Source: Archangium violaceum (GTDB taxonomy: Bacteria; Myxococcota; Myxococcia; Myxococcales; Myxococcaceae). Taken from it: a DNA stretch of 64,000 nucleotides. How positions within the stretch are numbered: the stretch's first letter is position 1; each line of letters begins with the position of its first letter. The stretch spans positions 6,883,501-6,947,500 of the forward strand of contig NZ_CP069338.1 in NCBI RefSeq assembly GCF_016859125.1, written 5' to 3'. The notes under the pieces are model-generated. The model did no database searches. It was given only the letters and a program-made list of their open reading frames with translations, and was not told the DNA's origin. Of the stretch, positions 32,725 through 41,119 are shown one piece after another. The position numbers and the translations under genes are program-made.

Positions 32725-33603
32725 TCAGTGGGCGACGGTGCAGACGCCTCCTCCATTGAGGTGCGCCTGGTCCACGACGCTCTGGGTCACGAACTCCTGC
32801 AGCGTCCGCACCGTGTAGGCGCCCGGCTCGTAGACGACCGGATTCCCCTGGTCGTCCTTCAGCTCGCCCCCGTTCCGGTCGCGCAGATCCAGGAGGTCCT
32901 GCGTGGCGAGTCCCTCGGGAGTGATGACCCCCTTCTCATCCGCCGTGGCGGCGATGGCATCGAAGCGCAGCTGCACCCCCCGGTGGGTGCCCAGCCGGTC
33001 GTAGAACATGTGCTCGGCGTGGATGGTGACCTCGGCCTGCGCCACGGAGTTCTCCGGCACGACGATGCCCATCGTCCCGTCCACGCCGTTGATGCAGTCC
33101 ACCATGTGCGCGTCCACGGGGAAGCCCATGCGGAAGGTGTAGACGCCCACGTCCTTCTTCACCGCCACCCCCTCCACCCAGTAGCTGTAGCCGCGCTCGC
33201 GCATCATCGCGAGATCCTCGGCGGAGACGTTCCCGTCCGGCAGCCTCGTGTCCTCCCGCGGCGGGCTCACCCGGAAGCCCACCCCCCAACGCCCGGCCGG
33301 CAGCCCCTTCAGCCCCGTGAGCGGCACGTCCCCCTTCTGCACGTCCACCAGCACGTGCTCGGGCGCCGTGCGCTTCTCCCCGGAAGCCGAGGTGAGGGTG
33401 AAGTCCCCCAGTGAGACCAGGTACTTCGTGAACTGTACGGACCAGCCATCCTGGAAGAGGTGGCTCGCGTAGCCTCGCTGGGTCCCGTCCCCGCCACTCA
33501 TCGTCACCCGTACTTCTCCCTCGGCCACGGGCTCGCACGCCGCTACGGCGAGCGTCATCCCCACCAGCGCCACGTACCACGTCATCCGCCATGCGCTTTT
33601 CAT
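32725..33603 (-). CDS. Secreted lipoprotein of the TonB-receptor cluster
   Basis: The 292-residue precursor has an N-terminal leader with lipobox LAVAAC. The mature part carries DGWSVQFTKYLVSLGDFTL, then several possible metal ligands (DAHMVDC, IHAEHMFYDRLGTH, CTVAH at the C-terminus). The opening strand pattern resembles secreted MbnP-type metal-binding proteins and is echoed in the 36235 gene (TGWRVELTSARMVLGPIYLF). It is divergent from the TonB-receptor gene, and the palindromic operator candidate at 33621-33633 lies 18 bases before its ATG. A role in binding the receptor's substrate is inferred. Confidence 0.7.
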   Translation of the reverse strand: MKSAWRMTWYVALVGMTLAVAACEPVAEGEVRVTMSGGDGTQRGYASHLFQDGWSVQFTKYLVSLGDFTLTSASGEKRTAPEHVLVDVQKGDVPLTGLKGLPAGRWGVGFRVSPPREDTRLPDGNVSAEDLAMMRERGYSYWVEGVAVKKDVGVYTFRMGFPVDAHMVDCINGVDGTMGIVVPENSVAQAEVTIHAEHMFYDRLGTHRGVQLRFDAIAATADEKGVITPEGLATQDLLDLRDRNGGELKDDQGNPVVYEPGAYTVRTLQEFVTQSVVDQAHLNGGGVCTVAH

Positions 33604-33620
33604 GTACCTGGGAAGTAGAT

Positions 33621-33633
33621 GCAACAGAGTTGC
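33621..33633. promoter_or_regulatory. Operator candidate A (GCAAC-AGA-GTTGC)
   Basis: A perfect 5-3-5 palindrome in the 67-base gap between the divergent lipoprotein and TonB-receptor genes. The same motif occurs in three other gaps of this cluster and nowhere else that I noticed in the window. Confidence 0.7.
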
Positions 33634-33670
33634 GAGTCAAGAGCGGGGTGGTGTATCTCCGCGGTCACCC

Positions 33671-36238
33671 ATGTGGATTTCCTGTCTGGTGCTCTGCCTC
33701 CTGGGCGCCTCGGCCGATGTGCCTGTGTCCCCTCCGGTCCCCCTGGAGGCCGCTCCCCCCGTGATGCCGACGGACGCACCCCCGCTCACCGCCCCCGCCA
33801 CGGTGCTGCTGCGCCTCACCATCGATGAGGCCGGCGAGGTGTCTCGCGTCGACGTGCGTGAGTCCGCCGGCCCCTCGTTCGACCGTGCCGCCATGGCCGC
33901 CGCCCTCCGCTGGCGCTTCCAGCCCGCCCGCCGCGGCGAGGTGCCCCTGGAGGTCCAGGTCGATGTTCCCGTGTCCTTCGTTCCTCCGGCTCCCGCGGAG
34001 GGATTGGCGTCCTCGGAGCCCTCGGCGTCACCGGAGGTAGGCCCTCACCCCGGCCCTCTCCCGGAGGGAGAGGGGGCGGATACGGGCATGAACACGGGGG
34101 CGGATACCCTCACCCCGACCCTCTCCCAGGGGGAGAGGGAGGGGCCTTCGTTTTCTACGACCGTTCGGGGTCGGGGTTATGCGCCTCCTCCCTCCGCCGT
34201 GGGCGATTTCCAGATCTCCGTGGGGCAACTCGCCGATGTGCCTCGCAACTCCGCCTCGGACCTGATGCTGCTCGCCCCCGGGGTCATGCTCGCCAACCAC
34301 GGCGGCGAGGGTCATGCCGATACCATCTTCATCCGCGGCTTCGACGCGGGCGAGGGCAAGGACGTCGAGTTCCGCCTCAATGGCGTCCCCCTCAATGAAG
34401 TGTCGCATGCCCACGGCCACGGCTACGCGGACACCTACTTCATCATCCCGGAATTGGTGCACTCGCTGCGCATCACCGAGGGGCCCTATGATCCCTCCCA
34501 GGGGGACTTCGGCGTGGCCGGCACGGTGGAGTATCAGCTCGGCCTCGAGCGCCGGGGCCTCACCGCGTCCGCCAGCTACGGCAGCTTCGCCTCACGCCGG
34601 TTGTCATTGGTGTGGGGGCCTCCAGAGTCGAGCGAGGCCACCTTCGTGGGTCTGCTGCTGCGCCAGGGGCACGGCTTCGGTCCCAACCGCGCCTACGCCA
34701 ACGCGGGCGTCATGGCCCAGGTGGAATTCCACCTGGGCGAGGAGACGCGGCTGCGCCTCTTCGGCACCAGCTACGCGTCTCGTTTCTCCTCGGCGGGCGT
34801 CGTCCGGGAGACGGACGTGGTGGACGGGCGCATGCCCTGCGCCGCCGACGCGGACTCCCAGTTCTTCTGTCTCTACGACTCCAACCAGGGCGGGGCCGGA
34901 CAGCGGCACATCCTCTCCGCCGAGTTGCAGTCGCGGCTGCGCAAGGGCGGGCGCTTCGTGCAGCAGGGCTTCGTCGTGATGCGGCAGATGCGCATCCGCG
35001 ACAACTTCACGGGTTTCCTCAATGACGTACCGCCCATCGGCGAGGACCAGCGCGGCGACAACACCGAGCAGTACTACCGCGGCACCACCGTGGGCCTGCG
35101 CGGGCGCTACACCCCGGGCTACACCCTCCTGGGTCAGCCGCAGCCGCTGGAACTGGGCTACGTGGCCCGCTTCGATGACGTGCTCACCCGCGCTCGCCGC
35201 CTGAGGGCCAACGGAGGCGCACCCTACGGCACCCTCTTCGACAACCAGGTGCGCACCACCAACCTGGGCGCCTATGCCTCGCTGCGGCTCGCTCCTCTCT
35301 CCTGGCTCACCCTGCGCGGCGGCCTGCGGCTGGACACCTTCCTCTTCGGCGTGGAGGACCAGAACCGGCCCACCTCCGACAGGCAGGGCGAGCGCATCCC
35401 CGAGGAGTCCATCGAGGCCTATGGCTTCTTCGCCAGCCCCCGTGTCACCGCCGAGGTGCGGCTGTCGCCCCAGCTCACCTGGCTCACCAGCGCGGGCCTG
35501 GGGGCGCGCTCCAGTGACGCGGCGGCGCTGTCCGATGCGGAGCTCGCTCCCTATGCCCGCGTGACGGCGGCGGAGACGGGCCTGGGGTGGCGGCTCGGCG
35601 GGGAAGGGCGGGCCCATGAGCTGGAAGTCCGGGGCGCCTTCTTCGGCACCCGCGTCTCGCAGGATCTCGTTTTCGACGAGACGGCGGGCCGCAATCAGCC
35701 CGTGGGGCCCTCGCAGCGGCTGGGGGCCTTCGCCACCGCGCGTTACACCCTCCTGCGACGGTTGGACGTGCAGGGCAGCGTCGCCTGGGCCCGCGCCACG
35801 CAGCCCACTCCGGGCGCCTCTCCCTGGAAGGTGTGGGAGGGCACCGTCATCCCCTACATCCCCCAGCTCCTTGGCCGGCTCGACGCCTCCGTGCGCGGTG
35901 ACGTCACCGTGGCCGGGCTCCCCCTGGGGTGGAACCTCGCGCTGGGGCACAGCGCCATCGGGCCCAAGCCGCTGCCGCTCGATCGCTACAGTGAACCCAT
36001 CTTCCTCTTCGACGTGGCGGCCCGGGCCCGGTGGAAGTGGATGGAGCTCGGCCTGACGGTGGAGAACCTGCTCGACGCGCGCTGGCGCGAGGCGGAGTTC
36101 AACTACGTGTCCAACTTCCGCGGTCCGGACGCGCCGGCCTCCCTGCTGGCCACGCGCCACTTCTCCGCGGGCGCCCCTCGCACCTTCCGCGGAACCCTCA
36201 CCGTCTACCTGGACTTCCAGGAGGAGCAGCAGCCATGA
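33671..36238 (+). CDS. TonB-dependent outer-membrane receptor with N-terminal TonB-like domain
   Basis: The 855-residue precursor has a signal peptide (MWISCLVLCLLGASA). A TonB C-terminal-like domain follows (about residues 42-103: RLTIDEAGEVSRVDVRESAG, ALRWRFQPARRGEVPL). Next comes a repeat-derived linker (about 124-158), a plug domain starting QLADVPRNSASDLMLLAPGV, and a 22-strand barrel. The plug is His-rich (HGGEGHADTIFIRGF, VSHAHGHGYADTYF), suggesting a metal or metal-chelate ligand. Uptake needs a TonB/ExbBD system not present here. The two REP-like copies in the linker are in frame. The next gene overlaps its stop by 4 bases. Confidence 0.88.
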   Translation: MWISCLVLCLLGASADVPVSPPVPLEAAPPVMPTDAPPLTAPATVLLRLTIDEAGEVSRVDVRESAGPSFDRAAMAAALRWRFQPARRGEVPLEVQVDVPVSFVPPAPAEGLASSEPSASPEVGPHPGPLPEGEGADTGMNTGADTLTPTLSQGEREGPSFSTTVRGRGYAPPPSAVGDFQISVGQLADVPRNSASDLMLLAPGVMLANHGGEGHADTIFIRGFDAGEGKDVEFRLNGVPLNEVSHAHGHGYADTYFIIPELVHSLRITEGPYDPSQGDFGVAGTVEYQLGLERRGLTASASYGSFASRRLSLVWGPPESSEATFVGLLLRQGHGFGPNRAYANAGVMAQVEFHLGEETRLRLFGTSYASRFSSAGVVRETDVVDGRMPCAADADSQFFCLYDSNQGGAGQRHILSAELQSRLRKGGRFVQQGFVVMRQMRIRDNFTGFLNDVPPIGEDQRGDNTEQYYRGTTVGLRGRYTPGYTLLGQPQPLELGYVARFDDVLTRARRLRANGGAPYGTLFDNQVRTTNLGAYASLRLAPLSWLTLRGGLRLDTFLFGVEDQNRPTSDRQGERIPEESIEAYGFFASPRVTAEVRLSPQLTWLTSAGLGARSSDAAALSDAELAPYARVTAAETGLGWRLGGEGRAHELEVRGAFFGTRVSQDLVFDETAGRNQPVGPSQRLGAFATARYTLLRRLDVQGSVAWARATQPTPGASPWKVWEGTVIPYIPQLLGRLDASVRGDVTVAGLPLGWNLALGHSAIGPKPLPLDRYSEPIFLFDVAARARWKWMELGLTVENLLDARWREAEFNYVSNFRGPDAPASLLATRHFSAGAPRTFRGTLTVYLDFQEEQQP
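34042..34142. repeat. Two REP-like copies (4 and 5) inside the receptor gene
   Basis: CCCTCACCCCGGCCCTCTCC (34042 on) and, ~60 bases later, CCCTCACCCCGACCCTCTCC (from 34106) are direct repeats. They are translated as PGPLPEGEGADTG and TLTPTLSQGEREG, adding a flexible linker without breaking the frame. Confidence 0.85.
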
Positions 36239-37077
36239 CGACCCCTCTTCGCCCCACGCGCCGGGCCTTCACCACGATGCTCGGCGCCGCGCTGCTCGGC
36301 GGTGGCGCCGCCTGTGGGCTGTCCGGCACCGGTGGCCGAGCCATCGTCTTCCGAATGGGCCTGCGCACCGGGCTCGCCCCCGGTGAGTCGCAACCGGGCC
36401 ACTTCACCACCGACACCGGCTGGCGCGTGGAGCTCACGTCCGCGCGCATGGTGCTCGGCCCCATCTACCTCTTCGAGAACCCCTCGCCCCTCCAGTCGCG
36501 CCCCACGGGACGGTGGTGGCGCCGCGTGGGCGAGGTGCTCGTCCCCACCGCGTACGCGCACGAGTCCTTCTTCTCCGGTGGGCAGGTGCTGGGGGAGTGG
36601 GACCGCGAGGTGGTGTTCGATCTGCTGGCGGAGGGCGGCGCGACGCGGGAGCTCGGGCGCTCGCCGGGAATCGCCGGCAGGGTCCGCTCCTTCTCGCTGT
36701 TGCTCCAGCCGCCCTCACAGGCGCTGGGCGCGGAGGCGGCGCCGCTCGAGGGCCACTCGGTGCTGCTGGAAGGGATGGCCTCGCGCGAGGGACACGGCCT
36801 CGCCTTCCGGGTCGCCCTGGACTTCCCTCCACCCGTGGAGACGCAGCGGGTGGAGTTCGTTCCCACGGAGGTGGAGCTGGAGGACGACGGTCTCTTCGTC
36901 GTGGAGCTCCAGCCCCACCGCTGGTTCGAGGGGACGCTCTTCGAGCGGCTGGAGGTGCCGACCAGCGGCGCGGCGGTGGCGGTGCCCTCGGAGAGCCAGG
37001 TGCACCGCGCGCTGCTCCTCAACGTGCGGCGGCACACCGCGTTCTCCGCCGCGTGGGAGCCGGGCACCGCTCCCTGA
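36235..37077 (+). CDS. Exported lipoprotein co-transcribed with the TonB receptor
   Basis: The 280-residue precursor starts at an ATG overlapping the receptor stop (ATGA). Its leader has both a twin-arginine-like TRRAFTTMLGAALLGG and a lipobox GGAAC, so it may be a Tat-exported lipoprotein. The mature region begins IVFRMGLRTGLAPGESQPG and includes TGWRVELTSARMVLGPIYLF and YAHESFFSGGQVLGEWDREV. The WRVELTSA..GPIYLF strand pair resembles that in the divergent lipoprotein at 32725. Function is unknown; coupling to the receptor suggests substrate capture or release in the periplasm. Confidence 0.72.
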   Translation: MTTPLRPTRRAFTTMLGAALLGGGAACGLSGTGGRAIVFRMGLRTGLAPGESQPGHFTTDTGWRVELTSARMVLGPIYLFENPSPLQSRPTGRWWRRVGEVLVPTAYAHESFFSGGQVLGEWDREVVFDLLAEGGATRELGRSPGIAGRVRSFSLLLQPPSQALGAEAAPLEGHSVLLEGMASREGHGLAFRVALDFPPPVETQRVEFVPTEVELEDDGLFVVELQPHRWFEGTLFERLEVPTSGAAVAVPSESQVHRALLLNVRRHTAFSAAWEPGTAP

Positions 37078-37088
37078 CGGCGGGCCCG

Positions 37089-38027
37089 CTACCTATCCTG
37101 GCGCTCGAGGATGAACTCGAACGTCGCGAACGAGGCCGGCCCGTAGTGGAGCGAGTAGATGATGTCTCCCGCCATGGCGCTGAAGCGGGCCTGGTGGGTG
37201 ATGCCGGCGCACGCCGGAGCGGTGGTGTGGATTTCCACCGGGACCTCCACATTGCCGATCTCGTCATGGACGCTCAGCGGTACCTCCCGATCGAAGTACA
37301 GCGTGACGTTCTCGTCGACGTCCGGCGCCGAGATGAACTCCGAGTACCCCTCATGGGTGCCGTCGCTGCCCGGGAGCGTCAGCCGGTAGCGCGTGTGGCC
37401 GATGTCCGTCGCGGGCGGGAAGGCGAACTTCGTGGCGGCGGCAGTGCGCTCCTCCGGTGTGTTGACGAGCGTATGGGTGCAGGCGTGCTCGAGGTCGCCG
37501 TCTCTTTCCGCGGTGGTGAAGTCCAGCTTGCCATCGCCCACGACGGGGGCTCCATCGATCGGCCTTCCCGCCGCGTCCAGGAGCTGGGTGAGGTCCAACG
37601 CGTAGGGCGCCTTCTCCTCCAGCGGAGGCCCGCCCTCCTCCGGCGCCGGGATGGTGACGGTCAGCGTGCGATGGTCGGAGGACCACTGGCCCGACAGGGT
37701 GCGCGGCGCGATGCTGGAATCGCTCCGGTGGGTCAGCATCACCTGTGAGTGCGAGGGATCCATGGGACCGCTGAACGTCACGGTGAGCACCTTGCGGTGG
37801 TACACGCCCGGGCGGCTCGCCGCGCCGTCGTAATACAGCTCCACGGGGTACAGGTCCGACGAGCCCTCCGCGGGCTGTGCGCTGGAGACGGACGCGCGGG
37901 GCTCTCCGGCGTCCGTGCCGGCATCCGTTCCAGCGTCCGCTCCGGGGGGCGTGGGGTCCTCGTTATCGCAAGCCATCGGAGCCAGGGCGCAGGCGGCGAA
38001 CAGGGCAATGACAGGGGAGAGGCGCAT
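37089..38027 (-). CDS. HACxH lipoprotein 1
   Basis: The 312-residue precursor has a lipobox (LAPMAC) and an Asp/Gly-rich linker (GADAGTDAGTDAGEP). An N-terminal Ig-like domain (VLTVTFSGPMDPSHSQVML) is followed by the C-terminal HACxH domain: LEHACTHTLVNTPEE (about residue 181), GYSEFISAPDVDENVTLYFD, VPVEIHTTAPACAG and ISLHYG-type final strands. The His/Cys motif and later His and Cys residues suggest metal binding. It lies 129 bases downstream of a second HACxH gene in the same direction, probably in one operon driven from operator C. Confidence 0.72.
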   Translation of the reverse strand: MRLSPVIALFAACALAPMACDNEDPTPPGADAGTDAGTDAGEPRASVSSAQPAEGSSDLYPVELYYDGAASRPGVYHRKVLTVTFSGPMDPSHSQVMLTHRSDSSIAPRTLSGQWSSDHRTLTVTIPAPEEGGPPLEEKAPYALDLTQLLDAAGRPIDGAPVVGDGKLDFTTAERDGDLEHACTHTLVNTPEERTAAATKFAFPPATDIGHTRYRLTLPGSDGTHEGYSEFISAPDVDENVTLYFDREVPLSVHDEIGNVEVPVEIHTTAPACAGITHQARFSAMAGDIIYSLHYGPASFATFEFILERQDR

Positions 38028-38156
38028 CGTTCAGGGTTCCTCGAGGGTGGCTGTTCGGCCCGGAGACGGGCCTGGGGTGGAAATGGCACCGGGGCGACCC
38101 CGGTCGGAGGCCGCCCCGGCTCGCGGGCGGGGCCCGCTGTTACGGAGAGGAGGGCA

Positions 38157-38891
38157 CTAGTTGGTCAGCGAGCCGTTGCAGTTCTCATCCACGCTGTTGC
38201 CGGTGAGCTCGGTGGCGCTCGGGTTGATGCTGGCGTTGGCGTCGTTGCAGTCGAACCGCTGGAGGATGTACCCGGCCGGCGGCACGCACGCGGTGTAGAC
38301 GGAGACGCTGCTGTTGCCGTAGGCGTCACCGTCCGCGTCCTGGTAGTAGCGGACGCGGTTGTCCTCCAGACGCTCGGGGACCACGCCCAGCAGGTTGCCC
38401 GACGCGGCCCCGAAGGTCACCTGGTAGTCGGTGGTGGTTCTGGTGAGATCGTACAGGGTCGCCGTCACCAGCGAGCAGCTGCTGGACACGGCGTGGCTGA
38501 GCGCGGGGTTGATCGTGGTCCCGGCGGAGTCCTTCACGGTGATGCTGACGTTCTGCGACCGATAGAAGGCCCAGGAGCCCGCGGCGGACGGCCTGAACTT
38601 CACCGTGCCAGCGGCGCCGGAGGGCATCGTCACGTCATAGTACTTGTGGGTGGTGCTGATGGAGGGCGTGGCGCTGGTGAGACCGCTCGTCGCCGTCACG
38701 GAGACGTGGTCCCCGCTGATGTCGTCGTGCGTGCAGGCGTGGTTGGTGATGTTGGAGCCGAGCTGCGTGCAGCCGGCCTCCAGCGTCTGCTCCTGCTCCT
38801 GCACGCCTTCCTCTCCCTCCATGGCGGGGCCGCAGGCCGCCAGCGTCAGGCCGAGGAGCGCGCTTCCGAGGGTCCTCATCGTCATCTTCAT
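38157..38891 (-). CDS. HACxH lipoprotein 2 with C-terminal putative metal-binding motif
   Basis: The 244-residue precursor has a lipobox (LTLAAC). The HACxH domain begins at about residue 50 (NHACTHDDISGDHVSVTA), followed by YYDVTMPSGAAG, GSWAFYRSQNVSITV and YQVTFG strands. The last ~60 residues (YYQDADGDAYG, FDCNDANASINPSATE, DENCNGS) match the Asp/Cys-rich putative metal-binding motif seen in MopE-type proteins. Two different metal-binding modules in one lipoprotein is notable. Operator candidate C lies ~90 bases upstream of the ATG. Confidence 0.75.
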   Translation of the reverse strand: MKMTMRTLGSALLGLTLAACGPAMEGEEGVQEQEQTLEAGCTQLGSNITNHACTHDDISGDHVSVTATSGLTSATPSISTTHKYYDVTMPSGAAGTVKFRPSAAGSWAFYRSQNVSITVKDSAGTTINPALSHAVSSSCSLVTATLYDLTRTTTDYQVTFGAASGNLLGVVPERLEDNRVRYYQDADGDAYGNSSVSVYTACVPPAGYILQRFDCNDANASINPSATELTGNSVDENCNGSLTN

Positions 38892-38980
38892 GGTGTCGAT
38901 CCCTTTCAGTGCACCGGGAGCGGCGCGGCGCCTTGCGCCTGCACCACGTGCTCCGCGGTGCTCGCAGTGATGACTCATGC

Positions 38981-38993
38981 GCAACTGAGTTGC
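38981..38993. promoter_or_regulatory. Operator candidate C (GCAAC-TGA-GTTGC)
   Basis: A perfect 5-3-5 palindrome in the 141-base gap upstream of the second HACxH lipoprotein gene, flanked by T/A-containing sequence (TCATGC before, AATAGC after). Confidence 0.7.
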
Positions 38994-39032
38994 AATAGCG
39001 TCCTCGTCACTTCGAGTGACGTGCTGGGCGCT

Positions 39033-39683
39033 TCACAGATGCTCGATGACGAGGCCGAGCTCGGGGAGCGGGGTGGGGCCCAGGGTGACGGTGTATTGCA
39101 CCTGATCCGTGAGCTGGTAGCCCACCATGTGCACCAGGCCGGTGCAGATGTCCTCGGGCACGGGGGCGGTGGCGACCGGCTCCACCAGGAGCTCCCCCTC
39201 ATGGATGGTGATGGGAACGCTGGCATCGCTCAGGTAGGCGACGAAGTTCCCGGTGGCGTAGCCCTTGAAGTTGAAGGTGCCCACGTACTGCCCGTCCTCC
39301 GGACGGAGCTTCACCGTGTAGTAGGTGTGGAAGGCATCCACGCGCGGTTTGCGCTCCACCGACGCGGTCACCGTGGCGAAGGGGCCGTTGGTGACGTGCC
39401 AGCAGGCGTGCTCGCCGTTGTCGCCGAAGCTGAATTCCTCGTCCGGGTCGTAGTTGGGGTCCGGAATGCACGACAGGCCTTCCACGGACGCCATGTAGCC
39501 GCGATCACAGTGGCACCAGTCTCCCGTGGGCTCGCGGTGGATGTGGCCGTTGGGCGCGCAGGGATCCGTCTGCTCCTGCGGCGGCTCGCCGGGAGGTCCG
39601 GGCTCCGGCTCTGGATCGGTTCCGCAGGCGGCGAGCGCCGCCGAACAGGCGGCCAGGACGAGGACTCGGAGGGATGGACGCAT
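39033..39683 (-). CDS. HACxH lipoprotein 3
   Basis: The 216-residue precursor has a lipobox (AALAAC) and a Pro/Glu-rich linker. A small Cys/His-rich module follows (CAPNGHIHREPTGDWCHCD, EGF-like), then the HACxH domain from about residue 88 (EHACWHVTNGPFATVTAS, TYYTVKLRPEDG, NFVAYLSDASVPITIHEG, DICTGLVHMVGYQL, YTVTLG). The domain layout is the same as in the other three family members. Operator candidate B lies ~35 bases upstream of the ATG. Confidence 0.75.
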   Translation of the reverse strand: MRPSLRVLVLAACSAALAACGTDPEPEPGPPGEPPQEQTDPCAPNGHIHREPTGDWCHCDRGYMASVEGLSCIPDPNYDPDEEFSFGDNGEHACWHVTNGPFATVTASVERKPRVDAFHTYYTVKLRPEDGQYVGTFNFKGYATGNFVAYLSDASVPITIHEGELLVEPVATAPVPEDICTGLVHMVGYQLTDQVQYTVTLGPTPLPELGLVIEHL

Positions 39684-39716
39684 GCGCGGCTTCCTACTCG
39701 TTATGTGGTGGTTGAT

Positions 39717-39729
39717 GCAACAGAGATGC
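39717..39729. promoter_or_regulatory. Operator candidate B (GCAAC-AGA-GATGC)
   Basis: The motif is one mismatch from a perfect palindrome, within TTGATGCAACAGAGATGCAA, in the gap between two HACxH lipoprotein genes. Confidence 0.6.
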
Positions 39730-39801
39730 AAATGAACGGACGGGGCCCACGGGCGGCATGGCCCGTGGACCCCGCGTCAGGCTGGAAGGCCCGGGGATGG
39801 A

Positions 39802-40380
39802 CTACTCGTGGTGGTGGCCCGCCTCCTCGACGAGGAGGGTGAACTGGGCGTTCGCCGCCGTGATGGACTCGAACTCGAGGCGGTAGTCCTGGCCCGCCTC
39901 GAGGTCCGCGATGATGGCGGTGCGCAGGTCGCTGCAGATCTCCGAGGGGATGCTGTAGCGGCACTCACGCGTGATCTCGACGTCGCCCTGGAAGATGCGC
40001 AGGCCACGCACGCGGGACAGCAGGAAGGCGTACTCGCCCGACTCCTCCGCGGTGAACATCACCGCGCCACCATAGCCACAGCCGTTGGTCTTGGCCGGCA
40101 GGGTGACGACGTAGGCGGTGTGCGGAAGGCTGACGTCCACGAAGGACACGGTGCCCAGCGGGCTGGCCGTCACGCTCTGGAAGGGGCCGTACACCGCGTG
40201 GCTGCAGGCGTGCTCGGCCACCTCCTCCAGCTCCGTGGTGTCGGTGCAGGCGGCGAGCAGCTCCTGCTGCTGGGTCTCCAGCGCGGCCTCCTGGGACTCG
40301 GCCTCCGTGGTGCCGCAGCCGGTGAGCATCATCGCCACGCCAGCGGCGAGCAGGCTCTTCTTGAACAGATCCTTCATCAT
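39802..40380 (-). CDS. HACxH lipoprotein 4 (His-tailed)
   Basis: The 192-residue precursor has a lipobox (MMLTGC), a Glu/Gln-rich linker, then the HACxH domain from about residue 55 (EHACSHAVYGPFQSVTAS, TAYVVTLPAKTNG, YAFLLSRVRGLRIFQG, EICSDLRTAIIADLEAG, YRLEFESI). It ends in GHHHE, a possible extra metal site. Start ATG 40380 has AGGAG 7 bases upstream. The 49-base gap to the upstream gene suggests an operon beginning at 41119 under operator D. Confidence 0.78.
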   Translation of the reverse strand: MMKDLFKKSLLAAGVAMMLTGCGTTEAESQEAALETQQQELLAACTDTTELEEVAEHACSHAVYGPFQSVTASPLGTVSFVDVSLPHTAYVVTLPAKTNGCGYGGAVMFTAEESGEYAFLLSRVRGLRIFQGDVEITRECRYSIPSEICSDLRTAIIADLEAGQDYRLEFESITAANAQFTLLVEEAGHHHE

Positions 40381-40429
40381 GATGTGACTCCTGTTTGTTG
40401 GGGGGGACTGCTTGGGTGAAGGGGGGGCC

Positions 40430-41119
40430 TCAGGGCCGCTCCGGAGACAGCACGGCCCAGGGCACGACGACCTCGCCCGAGGGCAGGTGCTCGGGGGGCA
40501 GCTGCATGTGGGGACCGACGTCGCCGAGCTTCAGGCCGGGGACGCGTCGCCGGGCCTCTTCGTAGGAGGCCGCGTCGGGAAACGTGACGTGCGTCACACA
40601 GCCAGCGGCGTAGCAATCCGTCGGCCCGGCGCGCACGGGGAGGACCTCCGCCTCGAGGGTGGTCCGCCACGTCTCCAGCGCCGTGCGCGCCTGGTGCGTC
40701 CACGCCTCCTGGCTCACCCCGGAGGCCTGGAACTGGGCTAGCACCGCGTCACGGCGCTCGAGAGGGGTGGCGTAATCGCCGCGCAGCGCACGGACGATCT
40801 CGAGGCGTTGCTCCGGCAGCTTCCGGCGCGCCCGGGGAGACAGGGGCCAGGGAGCTGCCGCCGTGCCCGGCATGGGGAGGGGCTCGCCAGCGGGGGGCGG
40901 GGAGACCACCGCGAGCGGCTCACGGGGGAGGGGAGCGGTGGGCGGAGGGGCGCGGGGCGCGGCGGGCGCGGGCGGATCAGCCCTCGGAGCGGACTCGGCC
41001 AGCTCGGCCAGCGGGGGCCCGGCGTCGGGCGACTCCAGCGGGCGGTCCAGCCACAGCGCCAACAGGAGCGCCAGCACCAGACCTCCGACACCCATGCTCC
41101 ATACGATCCGCGCCACCAC
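40430..41119 (-). CDS. Membrane-anchored protein with Pro-rich linker, first gene of the operon
   Basis: The 229-residue protein has one N-terminal helix (VGGLVLALLLALWLD), a long Ala/Pro-rich linker (residues ~30-90) and a C-terminal domain with a CYAAGC pair (THVTFPDAASYEEARRRV follows). It looks like an inner-membrane protein with a periplasmic domain and spacer, reminiscent of TonB-type layout, but the C-terminal domain is not recognisably TonB. Start GTG 41119 (or GTG 41116) follows GGAGG closely. Operator candidate D lies ~55 bases upstream. Confidence 0.65.
   Translation of the reverse strand: MVARIVWSMGVGGLVLALLLALWLDRPLESPDAGPPLAELAESAPRADPPAPAAPRAPPPTAPLPREPLAVVSPPPAGEPLPMPGTAAAPWPLSPRARRKLPEQRLEIVRALRGDYATPLERRDAVLAQFQASGVSQEAWTHQARTALETWRTTLEAEVLPVRAGPTDCYAAGCVTHVTFPDAASYEEARRRVPGLKLGDVGPHMQLPPEHLPSGEVVVPWAVLSPERP

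Noticed and set aside
38060-38150. GC-rich hairpin between two HACxH genes as a terminator
   Set aside because: The stem is interrupted by mismatches and no T-run follows, and the genes appear co-transcribed, so it is not called.
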